Assembly: GCA_946803715.1 (NCBI GenBank)
Contig: CAMPET010000505.1
Coordinates: 4,358-21,977, forward strand
Direction of reading: 5' to 3'
Source: Beroe ovata
Lineage: Eukaryota > Ctenophora > Nuda > Beroida > Beroidae
DNA length: 17,620 bases
The translations under genes and the position numbers were made by a program. Shown piece by piece: positions 8,131 through 17,494 of the stretch. The notes below the pieces were generated by a model. The model saw only the letters and a program-made list of their open reading frames with translations. It ran no database searches and was not told the origin of the DNA. The first letter of the stretch is position 1. The number at the start of each line of letters is the position of its first letter.

Positions 8131-9030
8131 TGCCTTTCATGCTCATCTCATGATGATGATGGACCACTTGCACTCCATAATCCATTGCAGTTACACTTTC
8201 GGTCTGATCTCGCTATAACTATATGGCCTGCTACGACAATGACATCTCCAAAATATGAATAATATTAATAATCAGAGGCGAACTTGAATTAAACACAGTA
8301 AATACAGTAACACATGCATTGAACACCGCATCACTTTCCGAGCCTCTGCATATTGCAGTATGAGCATCGGCAGCATTTTGCTTATCGATGATGCAGTCAT
8401 CACTCGGACATCACCACATCACTAAGTTAAAATGGTACCATCACTTGTGGACATCACGACGTCAATGGCGGACATCACCACGTCACATGCCGGTCATGAC
8501 CTCGTCAGTACCTCGTCAGTACGTCACTTGGCCAATTGCCAGTCATCACCGCATCCCACGCCAGTCATCAATGTATCGGTCATCACCACATCGGCGCACT
8601 ACTTGCGGCCGGACCACATCGCGTCGGCGCGTCGATTGCCACTGGCGCAGCCATCACTGCAAGTGCAACACTCCGCACTCGCCTGCATCACTGATCAGTG
8701 ATCAGATCACTGCATCACACCGTCATCATCGCCGGGACGCGCGTTACTTGCAGTTGCCGGTCATCACCGCAACCATCGCCAGTTATCATTATCAGTATCA
8801 CTGCATTACAGCAACTGCAAGGTGCTGACGCCGGTCATCACCGCATCATTGACACTCGACGGTAATCAACGCGTCACTCATCAGTCATCATCACACCACT
8901 CGCGGGTCATCGACCGTATCACTCGTTGGTCATCGCTGCATTGCTCACCGCAGTCATCACCGTTCCCCAGCGGCCATGGCTCATGGCATCACTTGCCAGT
9001 CATCGCTACATCATGATGCTTTTCCATGTG
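8131..9030 (+). repeat. Degenerate minisatellite with TCATCAC core
   Basis: About 900 bp built of diverged units of roughly 20-21 bp, of the form GCCGGTCATCACCGCATCAC. The recurring parts are TCATCACCGCATC, TTGCCAGTCATC and GCCGGTCATCACCG. The units are too diverged for a clean copy count. The open frames across it (His/Ser/Arg-rich) reflect the repeat composition and are not taken as genes. Confidence 0.7.
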
Positions 9031-9224
9031 GGTCAATGGGTCATCACTCAACACCGGCCGATCACTCTATGGGGCTGATAACTGATTTAGCCATGCTCGC
9101 CTTAATCCTCACCAATTATTTATCAGTACTACATGTCACATGCTCTTGCCGGTTTTCTACGCTGTTATAGTATTCACATAATCATAACGTATTGATCATA
9201 ACATATTCGCATCAATTTCAGTGG

Positions 9225-9497
9225 TTATAACCGTTGGACTATAGTGTATCCTGATCCTGATCCATCTGCAATTGGTTCAAATCCATCTACATCCATTTGA
9301 TTCAAATCCATCTGCATTTGGTCCCCCTTCCAGATATTGCTCATGCTGTTCAAACTTCCAGTTCCATACTCAGCGTTATTACACTCATAATCATATGTTA
9401 TGTACTGTTCACATATAATTTGTCTATTCCCGATTCTATCAATATTTATACTTGGATCAAAATTTTGACCGAAAAGCATAAGGAAAATAAATTGCAA
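9225..9497 (-). CDS. Weak candidate terminal exon, unrecognised
   Basis: A 90-codon minus-strand open frame ending in TAA. Its central part (QYITYDYECNNAEYG, then NSMSNIWKGD) has protein-like composition, while the end is generated by the TTCAAATCCATCT repeat (QMDLNQMDVDG). A possible acceptor (GGGAATAG) precedes the CAA codon. No family was recognised and no partner exon was found. It could be a chance frame. Confidence 0.18.
   Translation of the reverse strand: MQFIFLMLFGQNFDPSINIDRIGNRQIICEQYITYDYECNNAEYGTGSLNSMSNIWKGDQMQMDLNQMDVDGFEPIADGSGSGYTIVQRL
9260..9320 (+). repeat. Short direct repeats TTCAAATCCATCT
   Basis: ATCCATCTGCA at 9260-9270 is followed by TTCAAATCCATCTACATCC and TTCAAATCCATCTGCATTTG, a few diverged tandem copies of about 20-25 bp. 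The GGTTCAAATCC string looks like a tRNA T-arm but recurs as part of the repeat, so no tRNA is called. Confidence 0.55.
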
Positions 9498-9806
9498 AGT
9501 TTACGTTTCCCGTATAATTGTATTGCAGCTCGACTTGATAAATTGTCAGGCGTACGCGGTTCCAAATTGTCCTTTCTCTGCACGACATCGTAAGAGTTCA
9601 ATTCCTATGAGTATCAGTCTAAAATGCAGATATCATAGAAACATGTAAATTTCTCGGATTTAGCTTTTGATCAATGCCGATCCATGCTCCATTTCCCAGA
9701 TATCTCACGTGAAATCGATCAATGGACCGACTCAAAGTCAGGCACGAGCTGGTTCAAGCCTCCTTCTTTTCCCGGAATTTTATCAGGATATAATTGTTTA
9801 GGGGCA

Positions 9807-10012
9807 GATAATTGTCTCCCCGACCTCAACAAACAAAAGATTGTCTATTTCCAGACAAATTGAAACTCAAGCTGATTGGCTGTGACCTATGATTGGTGAC
9901 CTATGATTNCCCCCCCCCCCCCCCCCCCCCCGCAGAAAGCTGTCTCTTCGACCTCTACAAAGAGAGGAATATATTTTCAGGCATATTGAACTCTGCCTTC
10001 TGATTGGTTGAA
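9807..10012 (+). repeat. Diverged direct duplication split by a 22-base C run
   Basis: The block starting near 9815 (TGTCTCCCCGACCTCAACAA, then TTTCCAGACAAATTGAA and CTGATTGGCTG) recurs near 9942 (TGTCTCTTCGACCTCTACAA, then TTTTCAGGCATATTGAA and CTGATTGGTTG). Between the copies are an N (9909) and 22 consecutive C (9910-9931), which suggests a polymerase or assembly slip. The copies are about 125-130 bp apart. Confidence 0.65.
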
Positions 10013-10040
10013 AAGGTTCACTCCCTCGGTCTTTGATTGG
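9871..10040 (-). promoter_or_regulatory. Cluster of four inverted CCAAT motifs
   Basis: ATTGG (CCAAT on the minus strand) occurs at 9875-9879, 9892-9896, 10003-10007 and 10036-10040, in three cases as TGATTGG. Such spacing is typical of NF-Y-dependent promoters. However, two copies belong to the duplicated block and no TATA box, initiator or first exon was recognised nearby. Function is a guess. Confidence 0.2.
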
Positions 10041-10206
10041 CTGATAATGATATGATAGCTATAATTATGCTGCAATGATGATGCGCGACGCAGCACTGTT
10101 TGTTGTTATATCATGATCAGAATTATATGCACCACTGTCCACTTCCAGCATCCACCCTTGTAAGTTTAGTAATAGAGTATTTTAATCTATCTCTGCATGA
10201 TTTCAA

Positions 10207-10756
10207 TCAGTTCCAGCTCAGACTGAATATTTTCCAAAACATCGAAGCTTTGACTTTAATCTATGGCTTTTAGTAATAGTGATACAACATCCATGCGAAC
10301 ATCCATGTTTCTTTCATTTCAGCATGGATAAATCGTTAGAATTAGGACTGCATATTGTGGATATCCACAGGCTGTTTTCATGAGAGATCACCTGCAGGTA
10401 TTTTGTACCACCAATCACCATGATTTCTGATTCTCGATTCACAGAACGCGCAGCTCGCGACCCTTTCTTGCGCATTGATTCAATCATCTCACTAGCGTTC
10501 AGTATACTTCTATTCAGTAAGATCACATTGATATTGGCTGAAATGGTGCTTTATCAATATCACCATTTTGGTGGAGGAAATTTGACTAAATTGCGAACGA
10601 TATTCATCCTAACACTCTTTCAGATGAACTTGAAGGTGAACCTGTATTACAACGTTTTTGGAGCTTATAGAGGCGATATCCCAATCTGGTTTGCACAGTA
10701 TGACTCTGAGTCGGTGTTCGAACCGTACTCATGGTCATACGATTGATCAGTGCAAT
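10207..10756 (-). CDS. Candidate three-exon C-terminal segment of an unrecognised gene
   Basis: Exons 10642-10756, 10392-10537 and 10207-10260 join in matching phases, with introns of 104 and 131 bp like those of RAG1L. The middle exon has a good acceptor (CACCATTTCAG) and donor (CTGCAG then GTGATC). The protein includes RLGYRLYKLQKRCN and NASEMIESMRKKGSRAARSV, basic and helix-like, and ends at a TGA (10207-10209). No family was recognised. The first exon is also open in another frame (see the model at 10665-11285), so at most one reading is right. Confidence 0.3.
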
Positions 10757-11285
10757 CTGCATGAGTGATGCATGACACCTCACTCATGCAATATATAATA
10801 AGGCACTGAATGTGGCACTGAATGACTGGGTTCCGGTTGCAGCTGCCATGCCTCTTCAACAATTCAAGAGTTCAAGAAACTGTGATTGGGGCGGTCACAA
10901 CGAAAACTTGATGTCTCAAAGTGTCACAAATTTGGTACCAAAATATCATATGATCGGCTCGTTTTTCTGAGCAAGATATACCAGATAGAGTGAGTATACT
11001 AGCTTTAATAAACTAAATAAGAAAGCCGAATCTTAGAATTGCTTTTATAGTACACTAGCGATATCCAGGGATAGTGATGATAGGTGCATACCTATCAGTG
11101 TCAAACTGAATAAAAAACTCCACCAGTTCTTGTGATTCAAAACATCTGTGAGCACCCCAGACTCAACCACGATGTGACTTATTGTGACTCCGAATCGTTT
11201 TACAGTCATGTTATGCCCGAATTGTTTTAAATGTTCACATTCAATAATTCTGAACTTCATCTGATTTTCATTTTCAGGAGATCGA
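10665..11285 (-). CDS. Candidate two-exon C-terminus of an unrecognised gene
   Basis: Exon 11092-11285 has a strong acceptor (GATTGCTTCAG) and donor (CTGATAG then GTATGC) and is open for 64 codons, including FRIIECEHLKQFGHNM and ISHIVVESGVL, followed by a hydrophobic NWWSFLFSLTLI. It ends in phase 1, which fits an exon at 10665-10756 reading SYDHEYGSNTDSESY and stopping at TAA. An upstream exon in phase 2 is required but was not found; the open frame at 11379-11636 does not supply one. No family was recognised. It competes with the 10207-10756 model for the shared segment. Confidence 0.35.
10758..10790. other. Perfect 11-bp stem hairpin
   Basis: TGCATGAGTGA (10758-10768) and TCACTCATGCA (10780-10790) are exact reverse complements with an 11-nt loop. 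It abuts the proposed acceptor at 10757-10758. Function unknown. Confidence 0.6.
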
Positions 11286-11914
11286 CTGAAGCAATCAAAT
11301 GAAGAGTAGGACATCGAAGTTAGAACTGCACTCTTCAACTACCCATTACCCAGACTGAACAGAGTCAGAACTCACAAATCATAATATGAGAAACAAGAAT
11401 ACGAATACGAACAGTTGGTGACCTATGGATTGGTCAGTGGTCCTTGATCGTTCAATTTCATGACAGACGGTCATCAGATTCAGAGTCTGCAGTGCTCCTA
11501 TTAATATACTTTCTGCTGAGGAATGGGGACTGAACTGAAAGCCATTGGTTGTGGATTCGAACACATTTTCAGTATTTTTTTCCATGGTGTCGATAAGTAT
11601 TGATATAAGATGTACTTGTAGTTCCATGTGCATCAAAAGAGTATATTTTTTGATGTCAATGTCCGTTTTTCCCCCTTGTAACTGTAAATTAGTTCCCTTC
11701 GGTTCGTTTACAACTTCTAATTAGTACATGATGCTTATTACTCGTTGATTTTCAATGTTTAAGCTCAATTTTCACAAATTACTTCTTTGTCATCAGTTTC
11801 TGTGCAGTTTCCACGGCTCAGAGTGGCGTGTAACATGATATGATATAGGCGTAAGCTCTCTACCGCTACGCATGAAGCGACCCATGAAGCTGCGACCGAC
11901 TTATTTCAACGCCC
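11286..11914. other. Stretch without a supported gene
   Basis: A minus-strand 85-codon open frame at 11379-11636 starts with Met-Met and contains SAESILIGALQTLNLM. It has no donor in the phase needed by the candidate exon at 11092-11285 and no recognised motif. The rest (11640-11914) is AT-rich with nothing recognised. Confidence 0.4.
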
Positions 11915-12048
11915 ATTTTCGAAAAGTTCCGTACTTTACCCCATATAGAGACCTACACCATGTTTTAGAGGAAAGATCAAGCTTTATCACAATATGCATC
12001 GCTTAGTAGGGTAAAGTCCGGAACATGGAAATATTTGTGATCGAAAAT
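11915..12048. repeat. Two-tier inverted repeat, possible small MITE
   Basis: GTTCCGTACTTTACCC (11926-11941) is the reverse complement, with one mismatch, of the segment at 12009-12024. Outside it, ATTTTCGA (11915-11922) pairs exactly with TCGAAAAT (12041-12048). The loop is 67 nt. The two tiers are not equally spaced, so the element is imperfect. No clear target duplication was seen. Confidence 0.5.
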
Positions 12049-12990
12049 TCCCTATTTTTGATCGATCATAACTAGTTGAAACATCCAACTCTGTATTAAA
12101 ATAAAAACACCGTCATTAAGTACAAACTTTCATCTTTCTGATGCAATAAAGTAGATCCGGCTAATCTTGATACGTCTTTCACAGTAAAGGCTTGAGTACA
12201 CCACACTTTCTCGATATCCCAAACATTTAGCGCTGCGCGTTCCCCCAAGTGAAAATATCGCGAAATCAGCGCATAGTGTTCAACTTTTAGCAGTATTCTT
12301 ATATCTTTTACACATATGTTGATAAGTATTAAGTTGGAATCTTAGCAGTGGTAATTTAATACAGTCATGAACTCCATTTGATATTTTTACAAATGTTACA
12401 AAGCACGCGTGTCCGTGCGCCGCGCACGGGCACCGTCAGCCAAAAGGCATTAAATCATTTGTTTCCGCACCTTCCTTAAATTAATTAAATAAATTAAATG
12501 CAATCATGACCCCATGTCATGCAAAGATAACGCTTGCGCTAGGCCTAGCTGTTTCAAAATAATTTGTGCGCGCGCGATTATAATTCTCGACAAGGGCTTT
12601 TATCATCAACCGAAATTTGGCACATTGCACAAGCCTGTACTGCGTAAAATTATTTGTGGCGTTTTTGTTAAATCTATAGTGTATTTACTATAACTACTTC
12701 GTTCAGTTGCCCAATGCTCATGCACATTCTTTTTTTTATGCACATTCTTTTTTTTATAAGCATACTAGAAAACCCGTCGGTTGGATGCGATGCTACGAAT
12801 GGGATGTGAAGACTGGAGTTGGAATTGATATGAACGTTTGCCCAATGCACTTTCAATTTCGTAATTTTTTCCCTCATCATTTTCATCAATGTTAATAAGA
12901 AAAGAATGGACGATTACCGTTAATACACAGGCAGAGTCGACACAAATCGTCGTCAACAGAAAGTTGTGTCAGGCAGATCACAGATGTGAT
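12049..12990. other. AT-rich stretch without a supported gene
   Basis: Contains a GC-rich hairpin at 12413-12429 (CCGTGCGC, one base, GCGCACGG) within AT-rich DNA, and an exact 18-bp tandem duplication TGCACATTC(T)8A at 12721-12738 and 12739-12756. Short open frames at 12.7-12.95 kb on both strands have no splice or family support. Confidence 0.5.
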
Positions 12991-12992
12991 GT

Positions 12993-13880
12993 AGAGAGAA
13001 GCGTCCAAAGTGAGAGAATTGTCAAGAGGGAGTAGTGTCAAGAGAGAAAAGTGTCAAGTGCAAGTGACGCGAAGAGAAAGTGTTATTAGCGAAAGTGATG
13101 TCAAGAGGGAGTGGTGTCAAGAGGAAATTATCAATAGAAAGTGCTGTCTTGAGGGGAAATGTCAACAGGGAGTGGTGTCAAAAGAGGATTGTGTCAAGAG
13201 ATAGACCTATCATGAGAATTGGTGTATCAAGAGTGAAGAGAGTGGTGTCAAATGGACTGGTGTCGGGAGAGAGGCGTCAAGAGAGGATGGTGTCAAGAGA
13301 AGTGATGTCTAGAGTGAGTGGTGTCAAGAGGGAAAAGTGCCTACTGGGAGTGGTGTCAAGAGAAAATATTTCTAGGAAAAGTGCTGTCAAGAGAAGAAGT
13401 GTTGGGAGAAATTGATGAGAAGAGGGAGTGGTGTGAAGAGAGAATTGTCAACAGGGAGTGGTGTCAAAAGAGAATAGTGTCATGAGAGAGACGTCAAGAG
13501 AAAATGGTGTCAAGAGAAGTGATGTCAAGAGAGAGTGGTGTCAAGAGAGAATAGTGCATAGAGGGATTGGTGTCAAGAGAAAATAGTTTCTAGGAAAAGT
13601 GCTGTCAAGAAAATTAGTGTGAAAAGATGAAAGTGTTGAGTGGAAGTTGTGTCAAGTAGAGTACTGTCAATATAAATTAGTGTCAAGAGAGTGTGGTGTC
13701 AAGAGGGAGGGTTGTCAAGTGAAGTACTGTCGAGATAAGAAGCAATATCAAGAGGGAGCGGTGTCGAGAGAGGATAGTTTAGAAACGTATTATTGTCAAG
13801 AGAATTGGTGTATCGATGGCTCGGTGTTAAGAGAGAGAATGTTGTGAAGCGGAATCGCGGCCGAGAGAAATGGTGTCAAG
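12993..13880 (+). repeat. Minisatellite, unit about 15 bp (GTGTCAAGAGAGA type)
   Basis: About 890 bp of diverged tandem units of 14-16 bp, consensus near GTGTCAAGAGAGAAT with variants GTGTCAAGAGGGAGTG and GTCAACAGGGAGTG. It ends near an N at 13893. The open frames here (repeating VKRE/CQE-like residues) are products of the repeat. Confidence 0.8.
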
Positions 13881-13893
13881 AGGGGGGAGTGGN

Positions 13894-14240
13894 AAGTTCA
13901 ACTTCAAGCTCTTTCGATAAGTCTGATAGGATCATGATAATGTCTCCTGACTTGGTTACAAATACAATGTACAGTGTACACACAATCACGTGCAATTACA
14001 TTTACAGACGTCAGACTCTGACAACAGACTCGGACTCCAAGTACATACTTTTAAATTTAACTTTAAGTCAGACTCAGAGCGCACGTCTTCAGTCTTGTAG
14101 TTGACTTGTACTAATATACTTGTAGTTTTAATTGTAAGCTGAACTTGGAAAATTCAAACACCGAGGCACAAGATAAAAGCACGAAGATGAAACTGAAAGA
14201 GTCCATTTCCCTTCATATGCCGGCAGGCGGATTACCGTCA
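13894..14240. other. Inter-repeat stretch, nothing recognised
   Basis: Unique-looking sequence between two minisatellites. It has the small palindrome TGTACAGTGTACA near 13968 and scattered GACTC/GAGTC strings. A 60-codon plus frame from 14145 runs into the next minisatellite and is not supported. Confidence 0.4.
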
Positions 14241-14930
14241 GAGTCAGATTATACTTCTGTGAGTGTTCGAATAAGTGCAGGTGTTCTGATGATTGTAAGT
14301 GCTGGAATGATTGTATGTGTCGGATGAGTGTAAGTGTTCTGATGAGTGTAACTTACACTCTGTGTTCGAGTGTAAGTTCAAGTTGAATGAGTGTAGGCGT
14401 TGGAATGAAAGTTTGAATGAGTGTTAGTGTTCTGATCAGTGTAAGTGTTCGAATGAGTATTTCAATAAGTATACGTGGTCGATTGAGTGCAAGTGTTCTG
14501 ATGGGTGTTCTGAAGAGTTCAACTTACACTGTGTAGTGTGTACGTGTTTGAATTAGTGTAAGTAGTTGAATGAATGTAAGTGTTGGAATGAGAGTTCGAA
14601 TGAGTGTTTAATGAGTGTAAGTTTTTTGATGAGTGAAAGTATTGGGAATAGTGCACGAATGAGTGTAAGTGTTCCTATGAGTGTGAGTGTCTGAATGAGT
14701 GTAAGTGTTACACTAAGTGTAAGTGTTCGGGTGAGTGTACGTTGTGTAAGTATTCTGATAAGTGTAAGTGTTTGAATGAGGGCAAGTGTTCTGATGGGAC
14801 TAAATGATCGAAAGAATGTCAGTGTAAGAATGAGTGTAAGTGTTTGGATGAGTGCACGCCGCACGGCTTAGTGTAACTGTAAGTAGTCGAATGAGTTTGA
14901 GAGTTCCAATGAGTGAATGTGATTGATGAG
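14241..14930 (+). repeat. Minisatellite, unit about 18 bp (GTGTAAGTGTTCGAATGA)
   Basis: About 690 bp of diverged copies of an 18-bp unit, with sub-repeats GAGTGTAA and GTGTTC. As the unit is a multiple of three, the minus strand reads as a repeated LTLIRT-like hexapeptide; no start, splice or family evidence supports translation. At 14344-14360 GAGTGTAA and TTACACTC meet head to head around one base, a local switch in unit orientation. Confidence 0.8.
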
Positions 14931-15405
14931 TATAACGTGGTGGCCCGGTTTTGCATGTGACATTGTGTAGCATGAGTGCAGAAAAGTATGTAATTGTCAA
15001 TCTACAATGTGAGTGAATGAGATAATATTAGTCGGATGGGAGAACTAAAATTTGAGTCGCTTTGGTAACACATCATGAAACTTCCAGCCTCCTTGTCACT
15101 GTCACAAATTCTGACAAACTCACTGAAACACTTTTTGTCACACTAACACACTTCTTGTCGCATTGTCATTCTATTTGTGTCACAATTTTTGTGTTGAACT
15201 TCTCCGTCCCACTTAAATGTGGGACGAAATCAGTGTATGANCTGTTACACTGGAATCGCGATGGGGATTGGGACCCATTCTTATCATTAACATATACCCC
15301 TCAAATAGTCATCCTGTAATACTCAAATTTGATTGCATTAACATAAGTTGAAGTTGGAACCTACATATTGAGTAGGATCAATAAAAGTAATCTTGTAAAA
15401 TAAAT
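14931..15405. other. Inter-repeat stretch, nothing recognised
   Basis: Contains loosely repeated TGTCAC/CTTGTCAC strings between about 15090 and 15190, and an N at 15241. No gene was recognised. Confidence 0.4.
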
Positions 15406-15640
15406 TTGTTTAATTTTTTCGTTTTATCTGTTTTATTTGCTTTCTGGGTTTTTGCATTTTTTTGCATTTTTTTGTTTTTTTTGTTTTATTTGTTTTCTGG
15501 GTTATTCAATTTTTTGTTTTATTTGTTTTGTTTGTTTTATTTGTTTCTTGGGTTTCTTGGGTTTTTCCATTTTTTTTGTTTTATTTGTTTTTTTTGTTTT
15601 ATTTGTTTTTTTTGTTTTTTGAAAAATCTACTTCTACCTT
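15406..15640 (+). repeat. T/G-rich minisatellite (TTTTGTTTTATTTG)
   Basis: About 230 bp of tandem TTTTGTTTTATTTG-type units (about 14 bp) interrupted by TTTCTGGG blocks. All three plus frames are open and Phe/Leu-rich; these are low-complexity artefacts, not membrane proteins. Confidence 0.85.
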
Positions 15641-16177
15641 AACAAAAAAACAAAAAAATAGTTGACCCCCCCCATACTATGATCAAAACTATATGGAAAC
15701 TAGAACCCCCGTCAAGTGGGCGTGGTACACTTAATTTCGGAAACTGAGTGAAGTAGAGAAGTTAAATAAGTATAGCATCAAAATTGAAACGGTCCCAAAA
15801 CAAAGAAACAACGAAATGACAACAACAGTGGCGCGCACGCATTTTCACTAAATATGCACGTGCAACTCTTACGTCGCGTAGCAACACGCACTAAATTAAT
15901 CTATCCTATATCGCATAGTCGTTTTCGTCGGCAATTTTTCCAACTTCCGACACCGATTACAAAAAATCTAAGGCCTAATTCAAAAATCCGAAATGATGTT
16001 CGACAGCGGAATCGGTTTTTCTACCACCTTGCAAAAAATCCCGGCTCTCCAACTCCATTTGGTCGAGTTATTTGCGCACGCGCTTAAAGTGCCTTATTCC
16101 TTTATATTATAGATGAGTGATCAAGAGTCAAGAGGGCCACTCCCGCATGATATTTAATTGCAAACACCATTGTTAAC
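15641..16177. other. Inter-repeat stretch with a CpG-rich patch
   Basis: From about 15828 to 16085 CpG is much denser than in the flanks (GTGGCGCGCACGC near the left, GCGCACGCGC near the right), and those two ends are weakly inverted copies. A 77-codon plus frame at 15854-16087 is Arg-rich with almost no acidic residues, somewhat like a mitochondrial presequence, but unsupported. This could be a promoter island or an old inverted-repeat element. Confidence 0.3.
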
Positions 16178-16569
16178 CTGTTTTTCACGTGTTATAGGTA
16201 GGAGTCTGTCCTCACTGGAAAGATTATCCTGTTGTTTCTTCAGTCCTGTTATCATCGGTTCATAGCCAGTTATTTCCTCTTCCAACGCCTGTCATGAAAA
16301 TTATGAAATAAGCATGACTTCTATCACCTCTTATCAGGGCTAAGAGAGAATAAATTCTTCGGAAATTAACTCAGTACATCGAATAAAGACATTTATCAAG
16401 AGAAATAATCTTAAGGGTAATTTAAATTTTAGGGTCTGGGATGAAATATAACCTTGTGTTTTTTGAGTAACAACTGAGCAGTTGCCTCATCTTTGCCCAC
16501 GTCTTCAGATTGAACGATCTGTTCCATGTCCAGTAACCAGTTGAGTATCTCGTCGGTGTCGGATAGATA
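16178..16569 (-). CDS. Spectrin-repeat protein, two internal exons
   Basis: Exon 16453-16569 (39 codons) reads DEILNWLLDMEQIVQSEDVG then ATAQLLLKKHK. Exon 16178-16288 (37 codons) continues ALEEEITGYEPMITGLKK. Together they match helices A and B of a spectrin repeat: the invariant Trp of helix A, the 'sed.GkD' loop and the 'LLkKHkalE.ei..yep.i' start of helix B. Spectrins are cytoskeletal rod proteins under the plasma membrane. Both exons are phase 0 and open; acceptors are good (TTTCCACAG, CATGACAG) while the donors are GTTATA and GTTAAC. Only 76 of about 106 residues of one repeat are present, and helix C and other repeats were not found in the window. This may be a gene with long introns or an isolated fragment; alpha, beta or another spectrin family cannot be told apart. 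Confidence 0.75.
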
Positions 16570-16587
16570 CTGTGGAAATCATGTGAT

Positions 16588-16836
16588 ATAGTCAAGTTAT
16601 AGAAATAGTCAAGTGATAGAGTCAAGTGATAGAGCCAAGTGATATAGTCAAGTTATAGAAATAGTCAAGTGATAGAGTCAAGTGATAGAGTCAAGTTATA
16701 GNATAGAGTCAAGTGATAGAGTCAAGTGATAGAGTCAAGTGACAGATTCAAGTGATAGAGTCAAGTGATAGAAATATTCAAGTGATAGAGTCAAGTGATA
16801 GAAATGGTCAAGTGATAGAGTCAAGTGATAGAGTGG
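16588..16836 (+). repeat. Minisatellite, unit 13 bp (TAGAGTCAAGTGA)
   Basis: About 250 bp of well-conserved tandem units AGTCAAGTGATAG with occasional AGAAATAGTC variants, interrupted by an N at 16702. It lies immediately upstream (in the minus direction) of the spectrin exon at 16569, so within an intron if that gene is intact. Confidence 0.88.
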
Positions 16837-17160
16837 GGATGGAGTTATGGAGTGATGGATGAGGCGCAAGGGAGCTCTGAACTAAAAAAGAAGTAAGTAA
16901 TGGAGGGTTAGGACAGAACTAAAAATGAAGGGAGTAAGAATGATAAGAACGATAAAAATGTATGAGTGATGAACAGAATTTAAAATCTATCATTCCAAAC
17001 ATGGTAGAATCAGTGCACATTTCACAGTGTATTGTCATCGTATCATGCACATGAACCTATGTGACGTATACCCGACACAGAAATATTATAGTGAGTCGTT
17101 ACTTCCTTGACATAGAGATATACGTGGCTGTGTCTACAGAACTATATCTATCATGGCCTG
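16837..17160. other. Stretch without a supported gene
   Basis: AT-rich sequence. A CACAGTG string at 17023-17029 is noted and rejected as a recombination signal. No exon, RNA or element was recognised. Confidence 0.4.
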
Positions 17161-17166
17161 ACTATA

Positions 17167-17250
17167 CCACTATATAGTGGACAGTATTGTCCACTATATA
17201 GTTCAGTATAGTGGACAGTATTGTCCACTATATAGTGGACAGTATTGTCC
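17167..17250. repeat. Array of nested palindromes
   Basis: The exact palindrome CCACTATATAGTGG occurs at 17167-17180 and 17225-17238. The near-palindrome GGACAGTATTGTCC occurs at 17179-17192, 17213-17226 and 17237-17250. Neighbouring units share their end bases, so the block is a chain of self-complementary units that could fold in many registers or extrude as a cruciform. Confidence 0.8.
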
Positions 17251-17415
17251 CTAGGTATATAGTTCAGTGTATGCACAGTGTATGTAGCTGTTGCATGTGC
17301 TTTATGCAAGGAGCATAGATAGCTCATCACAGTATAATGTATAGAGACCATGAAGTTGATTTCGCATGAGATGAGGATTGTATGGGTCTTGTTTTATGTT
17401 GTATGAGTGAAATTG

Positions 17416-17494
17416 CCAAATGTACAATTTACATCTGCCCTAATAGAATAATATTAGAAGAATTGTACATTTACCCAAAGAATTGTACATTTTG
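17416..17494. repeat. AAATGTACAATTT inverted and direct copies
   Basis: AAATGTACAATTT near 17418 is followed by two copies of its reverse complement type, AATTGTACATTT, near 17461 and 17481. A 75-codon plus frame covers the area but has no support. Confidence 0.5.

Noticed and set aside
7964-8218. 84-codon plus frame with a signal-peptide-like start
   Set aside because: The hydrophobic start is Ile/Met-rich and the rest runs into the TCATCAC minisatellite; no family, splice or conservation evidence.
9274-9284. GGTTCAAATCC, like the T-arm of a tRNA
   Set aside because: It is part of a local direct repeat, and no anticodon or D arm can be placed upstream.
10758-10864. An extra minus-strand exon (10779-10849 region) joined to the exon at 10756
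   Set aside because: The intron would be only 22-27 nt, too short, and the sequence there is a perfect hairpin.
14553-14864. Minus-strand repetitive LTLIRT-type protein
   Set aside because: It is produced by an 18-bp minisatellite (multiple of three) with no start, splice or domain support.
15406-15665. Phe/Leu-rich plus-strand frames resembling membrane proteins
   Set aside because: All three frames are open because the DNA is a T/G-rich tandem repeat; it is low-complexity translation.
15854-16087. 77-codon Arg-rich plus frame resembling a mitochondrial presequence
   Set aside because: Composition follows from a CpG-rich patch; no domain, splice site pair or poly(A) context supports it.
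17023-17280. CACAGTG strings (17023-17029, 17274-17280; one also inside RAG1L exon 11) resembling recombination-signal heptamers
   Set aside because: A 7-mer is expected a few times by chance in 17.6 kb. No nonamer-like ACAAAAACC at 12 or 23 bp spacing was seen beside any of them.
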